Source: a virus
Virus record (IMG/VR): IMGVR_UViG_3300025450_000015
Span: 1-64,000 of that record
DNA length: 64,000 nt
Reading direction: 5' to 3' (one strand)
Notes under the pieces: model-generated
The model's database searches: none
What the model saw: the letters and a program-made list of their open reading frames with translations, nothing else
Told to the model about the DNA's origin: nothing
Translations under genes and position numbers: made by a program
In this document: positions 1 to 6,990 of the stretch, in pieces
Position numbering within the stretch: the first letter of the stretch is position 1
Layout: every line of letters begins with the position of its first letter

Positions 1-57
1 GAAGATGTTGAAAAATTCAAAGAGGAACGAGATGCAGAACGCCAAACAAATAACTGA
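1..57 (+). CDS. C-terminal end of an upstream gene (partial)
   Basis: Frame 1 is open from the first base to TGA at 55-57. It reads as a highly charged tail (EDVEKFKEERDAERQTNN) that looks like a real helical C-terminus. The next gene starts inside it at 32, which fits the overlapping gene style of this segment. The remainder lies outside the window, so no function can be given. Confidence 0.35.
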   Translation, partial: EDVEKFKEERDAERQTNN

Positions 58-262
58 TGAATTAATTCACCGTATGAAAACTACAGACCTAAATAAGTTT
101 GAGATCAAACGTGAAGTCGGTGACAATTGGATTCCTAATGGAACTGTTCCTTTTGATATTAGTGCTAGTAAAGGTATCGCTACATTTACAGTATGGGCAG
201 AAAGTATACAAGATGCAGAAGATCAAGTAAGTCAATATTTAGAGAAAGATGAAGATGAGTAA
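32..262 (+). CDS. hypothetical protein, 76 aa
   Basis: Small acidic protein that I do not recognise. I chose ATG 32 over the earlier ATG at 5 because AGAGGA at 20-25 is a ribosome binding site at suitable distance, and because an upstream frame still runs through this segment. The sequence has a charged helical start, a central stretch predicted as beta (FDISASKGIATFTVWAES) and an acidic C-terminus (EKDEDE). It overlaps the start of queE by 8 bases, so the two are probably translationally coupled. Confidence 0.6.
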   Translation: MQNAKQITDELIHRMKTTDLNKFEIKREVGDNWIPNGTVPFDISASKGIATFTVWAESIQDAEDQVSQYLEKDEDE

Positions 263-1100
263 AATTAAAATTGCAGAATTATTTTATAGTGTACAGGGCG
301 AGGGTAGATATATGGGAGTACCTAGCGTGTTCCTTAGAACTTTTGGCTGCAATTTTTCTTGTAAGGGCTTCGGTATGCCACGTGGTGAGTTAAGTACGGA
401 AGCAGAAGATATTTCAGAAGTAGTACATTTATATAACAAGTATGAAGAACTTCCGTTAGTTTCTACTGGTTGCGATAGTTATGCTAGCTGGCATCCTAGT
501 TTTAAAGATCTAAGTCCAATGCTTACTAGTGAAGCTATCACAGATCGTATTATGGAAATTATTCCACATGGTGAATGGCACGACGAGCATTTAGTTATTA
601 CAGGCGGTGAACCTTTACTAGGTTGGCAACGTGCTTATCCAGACTTATTGAACAATCCTAAAATGAAGGCATTAAAAGAGATCACGTTTGAAACAAACGG
701 TACTCAGAAACTTACGCCAGAGTTTAAAGGATACTTGACTAAATGGAATAGTGAAGTAGGTAAAGAACTTACATTCAGTGTAAGTGCTAAACTTCCGGCT
801 AGTGGTGAAAAGTGGGAGGAAGCTATTCTCCCAGAAGTTGTTTGTGAATATGAACAAGTTGGAACAACGTATTTGAAATTTGTAGTAGCAACAGAAGAGG
901 ATGTTAAAGATGCAGAACGAGCAGTTAAACAATTTAGAGAAGCGGGTTTTAAAGGTCACGTATATCTTATGCCTGTCGGTGGTGTTGAGTCTGTTTATAA
1001 TCTCAATGCTAAAGCCATTGCCCTTGCCGCAATGAAGCGTGGCTGGCGTTATAGCGATAGATTGCAAGTTCCATTATTTAAAAACGAATGGGGTACCTAA
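255..1100 (+). CDS. queE: QueE-like 7-carboxy-7-deazaguanine synthase (radical SAM)
   Basis: Radical SAM enzyme of the queuosine/7-deazaguanine pathway; QueE converts 6-carboxytetrahydropterin to 7-carboxy-7-deazaguanine. The N-terminus FYSVQGEG, the FGCNFSC segment, ITGGEP (GGEP near residues 117-120) and FETNGT are family hallmarks. The cluster motif is odd: C32-x3-C36 is followed by about 36 residues before C73-D-S-Y-A-S-W, which corresponds to the third cysteine and CDS..W of the normal CX3CX2C loop. Related phage QueE proteins appear to share such an insertion. ATG 255 gives a family-like start (MSKIKIAELFYS); ATG 249 is possible. Phages use this pathway to make modified guanines in DNA or tRNA precursors. 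Other pathway genes (folE, queD, queC, a DNA transglycosylase) are not in this window. Confidence 0.88.
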   Translation: MSKIKIAELFYSVQGEGRYMGVPSVFLRTFGCNFSCKGFGMPRGELSTEAEDISEVVHLYNKYEELPLVSTGCDSYASWHPSFKDLSPMLTSEAITDRIMEIIPHGEWHDEHLVITGGEPLLGWQRAYPDLLNNPKMKALKEITFETNGTQKLTPEFKGYLTKWNSEVGKELTFSVSAKLPASGEKWEEAILPEVVCEYEQVGTTYLKFVVATEEDVKDAERAVKQFREAGFKGHVYLMPVGGVESVYNLNAKAIALAAMKRGWRYSDRLQVPLFKNEWGT

Positions 1101-1240
1101 TGTTAGAGATGATTGTTGCATTACTTTTAGTAGCAGTTTTAATAGGAGTGATTATGATTAATACTCCTAAAAATAATACGGCATGTACTGGTAATTGCCG
1201 ACAAGGTAGACTTTGTGATTGTAAGGATAAAAATGATTAA
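1100..1240 (+). CDS. small membrane-anchored Cys-rich protein, 46 aa
   Basis: Short ORF that fills the gap between queE and the next gene. The start ATG shares a base with the queE stop (TAATG) and the stop TAA is at 1238-1240. Residues 4-20 form one hydrophobic segment (MIVALLLVAVLIGVIMI). They are followed by a small hydrophilic tail with four cysteines, CTGNCRQGRLCDC, which could bind a metal or form disulfides. The C-x3-C-x-QGR-x2-C pattern resembles small phage proteins of unknown function. Start and stop overlaps with both neighbours support translation. No function is assigned. Confidence 0.6.
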   Translation: MLEMIVALLLVAVLIGVIMINTPKNNTACTGNCRQGRLCDCKDKND

Positions 1241-1661
1241 ACTATTAAAAAAATGGATGGGAATTGATAAGTTAGAAGCAAACTTAGAAAATCTTAAAAA
1301 ACAAGAAGCCGATGCTATTGCATCAACAGCTACAGCTCAACAAGCTGAACAAAAAGCAAAGATGACTCCAAAAGAACGTGCCACTGCCAAAGGTGAGCCG
1401 TGGGTAGCTGTTTTGGACACCCATGTTAATAAAGATAATATTAGAAATGGATTCTTTGAGCTTGACTGGAACCCAGAATTTATTGTACAATTAAAGCAAG
1501 AGGGCTACGGATTTGAAGGTGATCCAGAAGAGGAAATTGTGGATCGTTGGTTCCGAGATTTGGCAAGAAACATGTTAGCCGAAGAAGGACAAGACACAAG
1601 TCGTGGCATGGGTTATATTAACGTAAGTAAATTGCCTAATGGCAGAGCACAAATAGAATGA
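1233..1661 (+). CDS. conserved hypothetical protein, 142 aa
   Basis: Start ATG 1233 is preceded by AAGGA at 1223-1227 and overlaps the end of the small Cys-rich gene. Residues about 12-50 are predicted coiled coil rich in Ala, Gln, Lys and Glu. The C-terminal part is globular and acidic (PWVAVLDTHVNKDNIRNGFFELDWNPEFI, in two blocks, then a DPEEEIVDRWFRDLARNML helix). It looks like a small protein conserved among T4-like phages of aquatic bacteria, but I cannot name a function. It overlaps the RNase H gene by 4 bases (ATGA). Confidence 0.7.
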   Translation: MIKLLKKWMGIDKLEANLENLKKQEADAIASTATAQQAEQKAKMTPKERATAKGEPWVAVLDTHVNKDNIRNGFFELDWNPEFIVQLKQEGYGFEGDPEEEIVDRWFRDLARNMLAEEGQDTSRGMGYINVSKLPNGRAQIE

Positions 1662-2653
1662 CATACATTATAGTAGATACTGCTAACACTTTCTTTCGTG
1701 CTAGACACGTTGTTCAAGGCAGTGCCGATATCAAACTTGGCATGGCCTTTCATATTACACTCAACAGTATCAAAAAAGCATGGCAAGATTTTAACGGTAG
1801 TCATATTGTTTTCTGCCTCGAAGGTCGCTCGTGGCGTAAGGACTACTACAAGCCTTACAAAGCAAATAGGCAAGAAACTCGTGCGGCTATGACGCAGAAA
1901 GAACAAGATGAAGACAAGTTATTCTGGGAAGCATTTGACGAGTTTAAAAATTTCATTACAGAAAAGACCAATGCTACTGTAATGCAACATCCTAATCTAG
2001 AAGCTGACGATTTAATTGCTGGTTGGATACAGGCGCATCCAGATGCAAAACACGTTATTGTTTCAACAGATGGAGATTTTGCACAACTTATCGGTCCTAA
2101 TGTAAGTCAGTACAACGGTGTAGGTGATTTACATATTACACACGAAGGAACATTCGATGCCAAAGGTAAACCCGTTAAAGACAAAAAGACAGGCGAGCCT
2201 AAACCAGCACAAGACCCAGAGTGGATGCTGTTCGAAAAATGCATGCGTGGTGATACCAGTGATAATGTCTTCTCGGCGTATCCAGGTGTGCGTACTAAAG
2301 GTTCTAAAAACAAAGTTGGTCTTACTGAAGCGTTCGAAGACCGTAAAAGCAAAGGATTTGCGTGGAACAATCTCATGCTTCAGAGATGGGTTGACCACAA
2401 TGGAGTCGAACACAGAGTTTTAGAAGATTATCATCGTAATGTTCAATTATGCGATCTTACAGCACAACCAGAAGATATTAAAGTTAAAATTAGAGAAACT
2501 ATCGAAGCTAATGCAAAACCTAAAACAGTAGATCAGGTTGGTATCCGTATGCTAAAATTCTGCAATGCATGGGATATGAAGAAAATTGCAGACAACATTC
2601 AGCAGTATGCAGAACCGTTCCAAGCAAAGTATCCAGAAAAGGAAACAGTATAA
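1658..2653 (+). CDS. rnh: RNase H-like 5'-3' exonuclease (T4 Rnh / FEN family)
   Basis: Flap/5' nuclease family protein equivalent to T4 RNase H, which removes RNA primers and adjacent DNA from lagging-strand fragments. Visible acidic metal-binding motifs are VDTANTFFRAR near the N-terminus, LEADDLIAGW, STDGDFAQL and RGDTSDNV, spaced as in PIN/FEN-type 5' nucleases. The helix-turn region after RGDTSDNVFSAYPGV would bind the duplex. Length (331 aa) is close to T4 Rnh (about 305 aa). It overlaps its neighbours at both ends (ATGA upstream, TAATG downstream), so it is co-translated with unknown genes rather than with other replication genes. Confidence 0.85.
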   Translation: MTYIIVDTANTFFRARHVVQGSADIKLGMAFHITLNSIKKAWQDFNGSHIVFCLEGRSWRKDYYKPYKANRQETRAAMTQKEQDEDKLFWEAFDEFKNFITEKTNATVMQHPNLEADDLIAGWIQAHPDAKHVIVSTDGDFAQLIGPNVSQYNGVGDLHITHEGTFDAKGKPVKDKKTGEPKPAQDPEWMLFEKCMRGDTSDNVFSAYPGVRTKGSKNKVGLTEAFEDRKSKGFAWNNLMLQRWVDHNGVEHRVLEDYHRNVQLCDLTAQPEDIKVKIRETIEANAKPKTVDQVGIRMLKFCNAWDMKKIADNIQQYAEPFQAKYPEKETV

Positions 2654-3570
2654 TGGCAACTAGAGAAGAAAAACAAGAATTGATGGAAATTCTTAAATTT
2701 ACACCACGTACTTATAAAATCTCAATGTGGGGTTACGGTGGTGAAAAAGTCATGGGTACCGTAGATCGAAAGATTTATGATTACTTTAAACAACGTAGGC
2801 TTGATCTAAGCGACTATTGCTGGAACAGTGACTATGCAGAAGATCATAACATTCCTGAAGACATGCAACCTTTTCCTTCTGGTAGCTGGTACGAAGGCGA
2901 CGGCATGGGTCATGCAGGTGGAGTAAGTCGTAGTGCTGGCACACTACAGATTGAAGACGAAAACGGTAATACTGTCTTTGAACGCAGTTTAGAAGATATG
3001 GACGGCGGCAGCGATGACAGTGTAGAATGGGAATGTAACGATGAAGTCTGGATTGGTAGTCAACCTGACGGTACTGTGGTATTCCTTGGTAACTCAAATG
3101 AAAAAGGTACATTCTTTGAAGCAGACTTAGAATTAAAAATGCCTTTTGATATTACTAAATTAACACTAGGCTACGATGAAATTGACGGTGAAGAAATTGT
3201 TAATGCTGTAAAATACGATGGCGAGGATATTGACAACTGGGGCGGCAGTACTGATGGCAAAAGTAGTGACTTTGGTTTCTATATTGCCGGCAGTAAAGAT
3301 GCTACGGGCAAGTGGGAAAAGTACACCAACATGGATGATATTGAATATCCCATGACCGAATGGTTCCCTAAAAAGAGCAAACCTGTCCGTGTAGGCAATT
3401 ACATGATTAAAACCGCAGGTAAAAAGTCCTGGACTCATCGAGGGCTTTGGACTGGTACAAAATGGGTAAGCTCATGGACCGAAGAATCAGAATTTGACAC
3501 AGCAGAAGAAATCAAAATTAAAGAATGGCAAGGACTTGCCATTGATCCAGATGCAGAGGCATCGGTATAA
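2653..3570 (+). CDS. conserved hypothetical acidic protein, 305 aa
   Basis: The start ATG 2653 shares its A with the stop of the exonuclease gene. The upstream in-frame extension lies within that gene and is not used. The protein is strongly acidic with many short beta-prone blocks and Trp and Gly residues (SMWGYGGEKVMGTVDRKIYDYF, DNWGGSTDGKSSDFGFYIAG, THRGLWTGTKWVSSW). WGYGGEKVMGTV at the start and the paired WTGTKW/SSW near the end suggest an all-beta fold. No catalytic motif or membrane segment is seen. I do not recognise the family beyond likely homologs in other T4-like phages of aquatic bacteria. Confidence 0.7.
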   Translation: MATREEKQELMEILKFTPRTYKISMWGYGGEKVMGTVDRKIYDYFKQRRLDLSDYCWNSDYAEDHNIPEDMQPFPSGSWYEGDGMGHAGGVSRSAGTLQIEDENGNTVFERSLEDMDGGSDDSVEWECNDEVWIGSQPDGTVVFLGNSNEKGTFFEADLELKMPFDITKLTLGYDEIDGEEIVNAVKYDGEDIDNWGGSTDGKSSDFGFYIAGSKDATGKWEKYTNMDDIEYPMTEWFPKKSKPVRVGNYMIKTAGKKSWTHRGLWTGTKWVSSWTEESEFDTAEEIKIKEWQGLAIDPDAEASV

Positions 3571-4307
3571 TGTTATTTTTCTTTAAACCATCTGTTATTA
3601 CTGTAGATTGTTTCTGTAATGATGAAATTATTTTTAGTAATTTCAAACCTGACAGGGCAAATAAATTTGTCCCTGAATATTGGAAATCTTTACCAGCTTA
3701 TTTAGAACAATCTGTAAGAGGTAATAATTCCGATAGTCAGTTAAAAATACAAGTAGGAACATTGAAAAAATGTAACGGCTTTACTGACTTGTTTAGTAAC
3801 GGATTTATTATTCCTAGTTGGGGTGATTTTCAAATAGAAGTATTAAAAGATGGTAAGTTTATAGTTGCAGGGCATCAAACTACAGAACCAAATGTTAGAG
3901 TATCCAACCATAGTAAGCTACAATATGGATACGAACTTTATAAAAACTCAGGACATGTTAAAATAGAAAGTCCTTGGTTTTTAAAAGAAAAGACAGGTGT
4001 TAAATTTGTTTGGAATGGGTGCAGTTGGCATAATACAGATAATTTAGAAAATTTCTATGTTCTGTCAGCAATCGTAGACTACAAATATCAGGCAGGAACT
4101 AATATCAATGCATTCCAGCGTAAGAATACTATAGTAAAATTCAATGCCGGCGATCCGTTGGTACATGTTATTCCTATGAGTGAAAAGAAACTTAAAATGA
4201 AACATCATCTAGTTAGTAGAGATGAATATGAAAAAATGTTGACTAAAGAACAGTCAACCGTACATTATCACAATGCAAGAGAATTAAGAGCTAAATGTCC
4301 AATCTAA
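3570..4307 (+). CDS. conserved hypothetical phage protein, 245 aa
   Basis: The start overlaps the preceding stop (TAATG). The protein has the layout of a widespread uncharacterised phage family: an N-terminal strand, FVPEYWKSLPAYL, then KKCNGFTDLFSNGFIIPSWGDFQIEV, and later a beta-rich C-terminal half with FNAGDPLVHVIPMSE. The block C-x-GF-D-x-F-x-x-GF-I-P-x-W-D/G is its most recognisable part. No enzyme signature is evident. It lies in an unknown-gene run and overlaps the next ORF's upstream region. Confidence 0.72.
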   Translation: MLFFFKPSVITVDCFCNDEIIFSNFKPDRANKFVPEYWKSLPAYLEQSVRGNNSDSQLKIQVGTLKKCNGFTDLFSNGFIIPSWGDFQIEVLKDGKFIVAGHQTTEPNVRVSNHSKLQYGYELYKNSGHVKIESPWFLKEKTGVKFVWNGCSWHNTDNLENFYVLSAIVDYKYQAGTNINAFQRKNTIVKFNAGDPLVHVIPMSEKKLKMKHHLVSRDEYEKMLTKEQSTVHYHNARELRAKCPI

Positions 4308-4315
4308 GGAAAAAT

Positions 4316-4798
4316 ATGATGACAGAGATACACGCAAAACCAATTGTAGATGGAAAATTTTGGATCGTTGAACAAGACGGAACTAAAATTGCTACACTAC
4401 ATAAAAAAGAAAACAATAAATTTGTCTTGAGTAGTACTAAAGGCGAAGTGATGTTTAATAAAAAAGATGATTTGACTAAACAATTCGGTACTGAGTTCTT
4501 CTTGTCTAGTACCAAAGTTAAAGTTACAGCATCAGACGTACACGAGTGTCATGGTTATCCTACTAGTGTTAAACCTTACAATGCCATGTACGATATAAGA
4601 CATAAACTACCATTATTCACTAAAAGCAATGCTAGTAAAAGTTTGTATTGTGCAGGTTATTACACAATTCAATTTAACAAAGGTTGGGTCAAATCATTTT
4701 GTCCTAAACTAATTACATTAGAACGTAATCCTTATAAAGGTCCGTTTAAAACTGAATTTGAAATGAAACAGGTGCTTGCTAATGCAAAATCAGATTAA
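4316..4798 (+). CDS. conserved hypothetical protein, 160 aa
   Basis: Start chosen at ATG 4316 (4319 is also possible) because AAGGA at 4306-4310 lies 5-8 bases upstream. An in-frame ATG at 4295 lacks such a site. The N-terminal half reads as a beta sheet (DGKFWIVEQDGTKIATLHKKENNKFVLSS). The rest holds two basic loops and several Tyr/Lys pairs (KSLYCAGYYTIQFNKGWVKSFCPKLITLERNPYKGP). The pattern YCAGYYxIxFxxGWVxxFCPKLIT is typical of a family seen in T4-like cyanophages, of unknown role. Overlaps the next gene by 17 bases. Confidence 0.72.
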   Translation: MMTEIHAKPIVDGKFWIVEQDGTKIATLHKKENNKFVLSSTKGEVMFNKKDDLTKQFGTEFFLSSTKVKVTASDVHECHGYPTSVKPYNAMYDIRHKLPLFTKSNASKSLYCAGYYTIQFNKGWVKSFCPKLITLERNPYKGPFKTEFEMKQVLANAKSD

Positions 4799-5027
4799 TT
4801 TAACTCCCATTACACAATTTATTCAGGTACTCCGTAGTGCAGAACTTGCTCAACAAAAAGAAATAAAAATACCTATTCAAACTGCCAGGTTGCTAAGTTT
4901 GGCACTTAATGAAATACAAGATAAGTTACTGCAAGATTACGAAAGTATGTATAATACGCTTAAACGTAGTCAAGAAACCGAAATTGTACAAGTTCAACTA
5001 GATGGTGGTGGGTTCGAAGACAAATAA
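4782..5027 (+). CDS. hypothetical helical protein, 81 aa
   Basis: ATG 4782 lies inside the end of the upstream gene. The sequence is almost entirely predicted helix (FIQVLRSAELAQQKEIKIPIQ, LALNEIQDKLLQDYESMYNTLKRS) and probably forms a coiled coil or small helical bundle. No motif is recognised. It is the last gene before a T4-type late promoter box and ends two bases upstream of it. Confidence 0.62.
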   Translation: MQNQINLTPITQFIQVLRSAELAQQKEIKIPIQTARLLSLALNEIQDKLLQDYESMYNTLKRSQETEIVQVQLDGGGFEDK

Positions 5028-5028
5028 G

Positions 5029-5036
5029 TATAAATA
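5029..5036 (+). promoter_or_regulatory. T4-type late promoter -10 box
   Basis: Exact TATAAATA, the consensus -10 element of T4 late promoters recognised by gp55-RNA polymerase. It lies in a 35-base gap between genes and 26 bases upstream of ATG 5063. Confidence 0.65.
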
Positions 5037-5062
5037 TACGTAGTTAATTGGATACGTATATT

Positions 5063-5347
5063 ATGTCAAGACCTAAACCACGAATACTGTTAGATTACAC
5101 TAACAAAAAAACTTATAAGACAGAGCAGGTTTTAGAAGCTGACGCCATTTGGGCTGTATTCTATAAAAACGAGCCTTTCAATTTGAAAAGTTTTAATAGC
5201 CTTACAAGTTATCCAGGACCAAAATATAAAAAAGTTTCATTCAGTAATCCTGGACATGCACGTAACTTGGCAAAAAAACTAAACGCAATTTTTGGTGTCG
5301 ATGATTTCGAAGTTGTCAAGCTAACACAAGGTACTGTTGTAAAATGA
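5063..5347 (+). CDS. conserved hypothetical protein, 94 aa
   Basis: Start ATG 5063 gives MSRPKPRILLDYTNKKTYKTEQ, which fits the usual N-terminus of a small family in T4-like cyanophages. The earlier in-frame TTG at 5048 is less likely. Features include WAVFYKNEPFNLKSFN, YPGPKYKKVSFSNPGHARNLAKKLN and a C-terminal FEVVKL. The basic, compact sequence with a Gly-His-Ala helix could bind nucleic acid, but this is a guess. It directly follows a late promoter box, so late expression is likely. Overlaps the next gene by 4 bases. Confidence 0.72.
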   Translation: MSRPKPRILLDYTNKKTYKTEQVLEADAIWAVFYKNEPFNLKSFNSLTSYPGPKYKKVSFSNPGHARNLAKKLNAIFGVDDFEVVKLTQGTVVK

Positions 5348-5751
5348 TAACAAGAGATGCCCTTACAAAGATTTTTTTACAGCAATGGGGCAAAAGTACA
5401 GACGATGTAAATTTTAAAATTTATAGTCGTAAATGGTGGCAAAGTAATCGAGCCGGTAAACAAACTGCATTTCGACTAACCGACGAAGGTTATGAGTTTT
5501 TGATAAAAGAATTGGAATTGAAAGACTACGAAATTCCATTTACCGAACCAATTGAACTTAGTCCTCAAACTATTGTATTTTTGGAAAGGTATGTAGACTG
5601 TCCTTACTACCTTACCAATATGTCAATTACAGTATTTTCCGAACGCAAAAGTTTTGAACTGTATTTGTTCTCAGATGACATACGCAAATTTGGACTAATT
5701 AAGGCTATGAATGAGCGTGAAAAAGAACTAGCAACGCCTAAAGACAGTTGA
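5344..5751 (+). CDS. hypothetical protein, 135 aa
   Basis: Start overlaps the preceding stop by ATGA. The N-terminal 50 residues (LTKIFLQQWGKSTDDVNFKI then WQSNRAGKQTAFRLTDEGYEFL) resemble a small winged-helix-like arrangement, ending in a Thr-Asp-Glu-Gly-Tyr turn followed by a helix. The second half contains SPQTIVFLERYVDCPYYL and TVFSERKSFELYLFSDDIRKFG. No family is recognised with confidence. The -35 hexamer of the next promoter overlaps its stop codon. Confidence 0.65.
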   Translation: MITRDALTKIFLQQWGKSTDDVNFKIYSRKWWQSNRAGKQTAFRLTDEGYEFLIKELELKDYEIPFTEPIELSPQTIVFLERYVDCPYYLTNMSITVFSERKSFELYLFSDDIRKFGLIKAMNEREKELATPKDS

Positions 5752-5776
5752 CACATCCTGCTTCCTAACGTATAAT
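5748..5776 (+). promoter_or_regulatory. sigma70-type promoter upstream of the AAA+ gene
   Basis: TTGACA (5748-5753), a 17-base spacer and TATAAT (5771-5776) are a perfect consensus. The start codon of the AAA+ gene is 56 bases downstream. The stretch following the -10 (ACATACATACAG) is nearly repeated after the next promoter at 6960. An 8-base inverted repeat, GCTTCCTA at 5760 and TAGGAAGC at 5821, flanks the start region. Confidence 0.85.
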
Positions 5777-5831
5777 ACATACATACAGCGTTAATTCAAC
5801 AACACTTTTTTTAATTAAGATAGGAAGCAAA

Positions 5832-6920
5832 ATGGCAGAAATCGTCAGTCGCACAGTGGGCCCAAGCGGTGCCAAAAAATCTTTGCGTAAAGCATTTAAA
5901 AATCAGCGTCCACTGTTCCTTTGGGGTCCCCCAGGCATTGGTAAGTCTGACATTATTAAACAACTTGGCACTGAGCTAGATGCTCACGTGATCGATGTTC
6001 GTTTAAGTCTTTGGGAACCTACTGATATTAAAGGTATTCCATATTTTGATTCTAACGATGGCACAATGCGTTGGGCTCCGCCAAGTGAGTTGCCAAGCAA
6101 GACATTTGCCGCAAATCATAAACAAATTATCCTATTCTTGGATGAAATGAACTCTGCGGCACCTAGTGTACAGGCCGCGGCTTATCAACTAATTTTGAAT
6201 CGTCGTGTTGGCGCATACGAATTGCCAGACAATGTTGTAATTGTTGCGGCTGGTAACCGTGAAACTGATAAGGGTGTTACATTCCGTATGCCTGCTCCGT
6301 TGGCAAACCGGTTTGTTCACTTGGAAATGCAAGTTGATTGGGCTGACTGGTTCGACTGGGCTGTGGACAATAAGATTCACAAAGACGTAGTTGGTTATTT
6401 GACCTTTGCTAAAAAGGACTTGTACGATTTTGATCCAAAAAGCTCAAGCCGTGCATTTGCTACTCCACGTAGCTGGTCTTTTGTAAGCGAATTACTTACA
6501 GATGATGACACGGATGTGGATACACTTACCGATTTAACTTGTGGTTCAATCGGTGAAGGATTGGCTATTAAGTTTATGGCTCACCGTAAACATGCATCTA
6601 AAATGCCTAATCCAACCGAAATCTTAAATGGTAAGGTTAAAAAGATGGAATCCAAAGAAATTTCAGCTATGTACTCTTTGACTGTGTCACTGTGCTACGA
6701 ATTGAAAGATGCTTGCGATAAAAAAGCTAAAACTTGGAATGACATGACTAATAACTTCTTCGAATTTATGATGAATAATTTCGAAACAGAATTGGTTATT
6801 ATGGGTACTAAGTTGGCATTGTCGACTTACAAGTTGCCTTTGGACCCAGATGAGATCAAATGCTTTGACGATTTCCATGCCAAATACGGCAAATACATTA
6901 GCCAAGCTACTGAAAAGTAA
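5832..6920 (+). CDS. MoxR-like AAA+ ATPase
   Basis: AAA+ ATPase of 362 aa. The Walker A loop is WGPPGIGKSD (about residues 31-40) and the Walker B is ILFLDEMN with D104-E105. Sensor 1 appears as VAAGNRE, and the arginine-finger region as PAPLANRFVHLEM, which is typical of MoxR/RavA-type ATPases. These usually act with a VWA-domain partner to load metals or remodel complexes. The next gene encodes exactly such a partner with a MIDAS motif. SD AGGAAG at 5822-5827. Expression is probably early, from the consensus promoter just upstream. Its role in the infection is unknown. Confidence 0.85.
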   Translation: MAEIVSRTVGPSGAKKSLRKAFKNQRPLFLWGPPGIGKSDIIKQLGTELDAHVIDVRLSLWEPTDIKGIPYFDSNDGTMRWAPPSELPSKTFAANHKQIILFLDEMNSAAPSVQAAAYQLILNRRVGAYELPDNVVIVAAGNRETDKGVTFRMPAPLANRFVHLEMQVDWADWFDWAVDNKIHKDVVGYLTFAKKDLYDFDPKSSSRAFATPRSWSFVSELLTDDDTDVDTLTDLTCGSIGEGLAIKFMAHRKHASKMPNPTEILNGKVKKMESKEISAMYSLTVSLCYELKDACDKKAKTWNDMTNNFFEFMMNNFETELVIMGTKLALSTYKLPLDPDEIKCFDDFHAKYGKYISQATEK

Positions 6921-6936
6921 TTAAATTTGGTACTAT

Positions 6937-6965
6937 TTGACAGGACCTTCGGGTCCTGTTATAAT
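6937..6965 (+). promoter_or_regulatory. sigma70-type promoter upstream of the VWA gene
   Basis: TTGACA (6937-6942), a 17-base spacer and TATAAT (6960-6965) are again a perfect consensus. The downstream stretch ATATACATACAG resembles that of the promoter at 5748. The spacer is a palindrome, listed separately. The gene start ATG 6991 follows AAAGGAG. Confidence 0.85.
6940..6959 (+). terminator. C(UUCG)G palindrome in promoter spacer (terminator, operator or mRNA 3' end)
   Basis: ACAGGACC-TTCG-GGTCCTGT is a perfect 8-bp inverted repeat with the extra-stable cUUCGg tetraloop, 20 bases after the AAA+ stop codon. The C(UUCG)G hairpin is a known T4 intercistronic element and can terminate or stabilise mRNA. 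There is no clear U-tract after it (TATAATATATA follows), so terminator function is uncertain. It occupies nearly the whole spacer of the sigma70 promoter at 6937-6965. Confidence 0.5.
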
Positions 6966-6990
6966 ATATACATACAGTAAAGGAGCATTC

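Noticed and set aside
672-1067. Antisense ORF of 131 codons in queE.
   Set aside because: Shadow of queE; composition and lack of ribosome binding site argue against coding.
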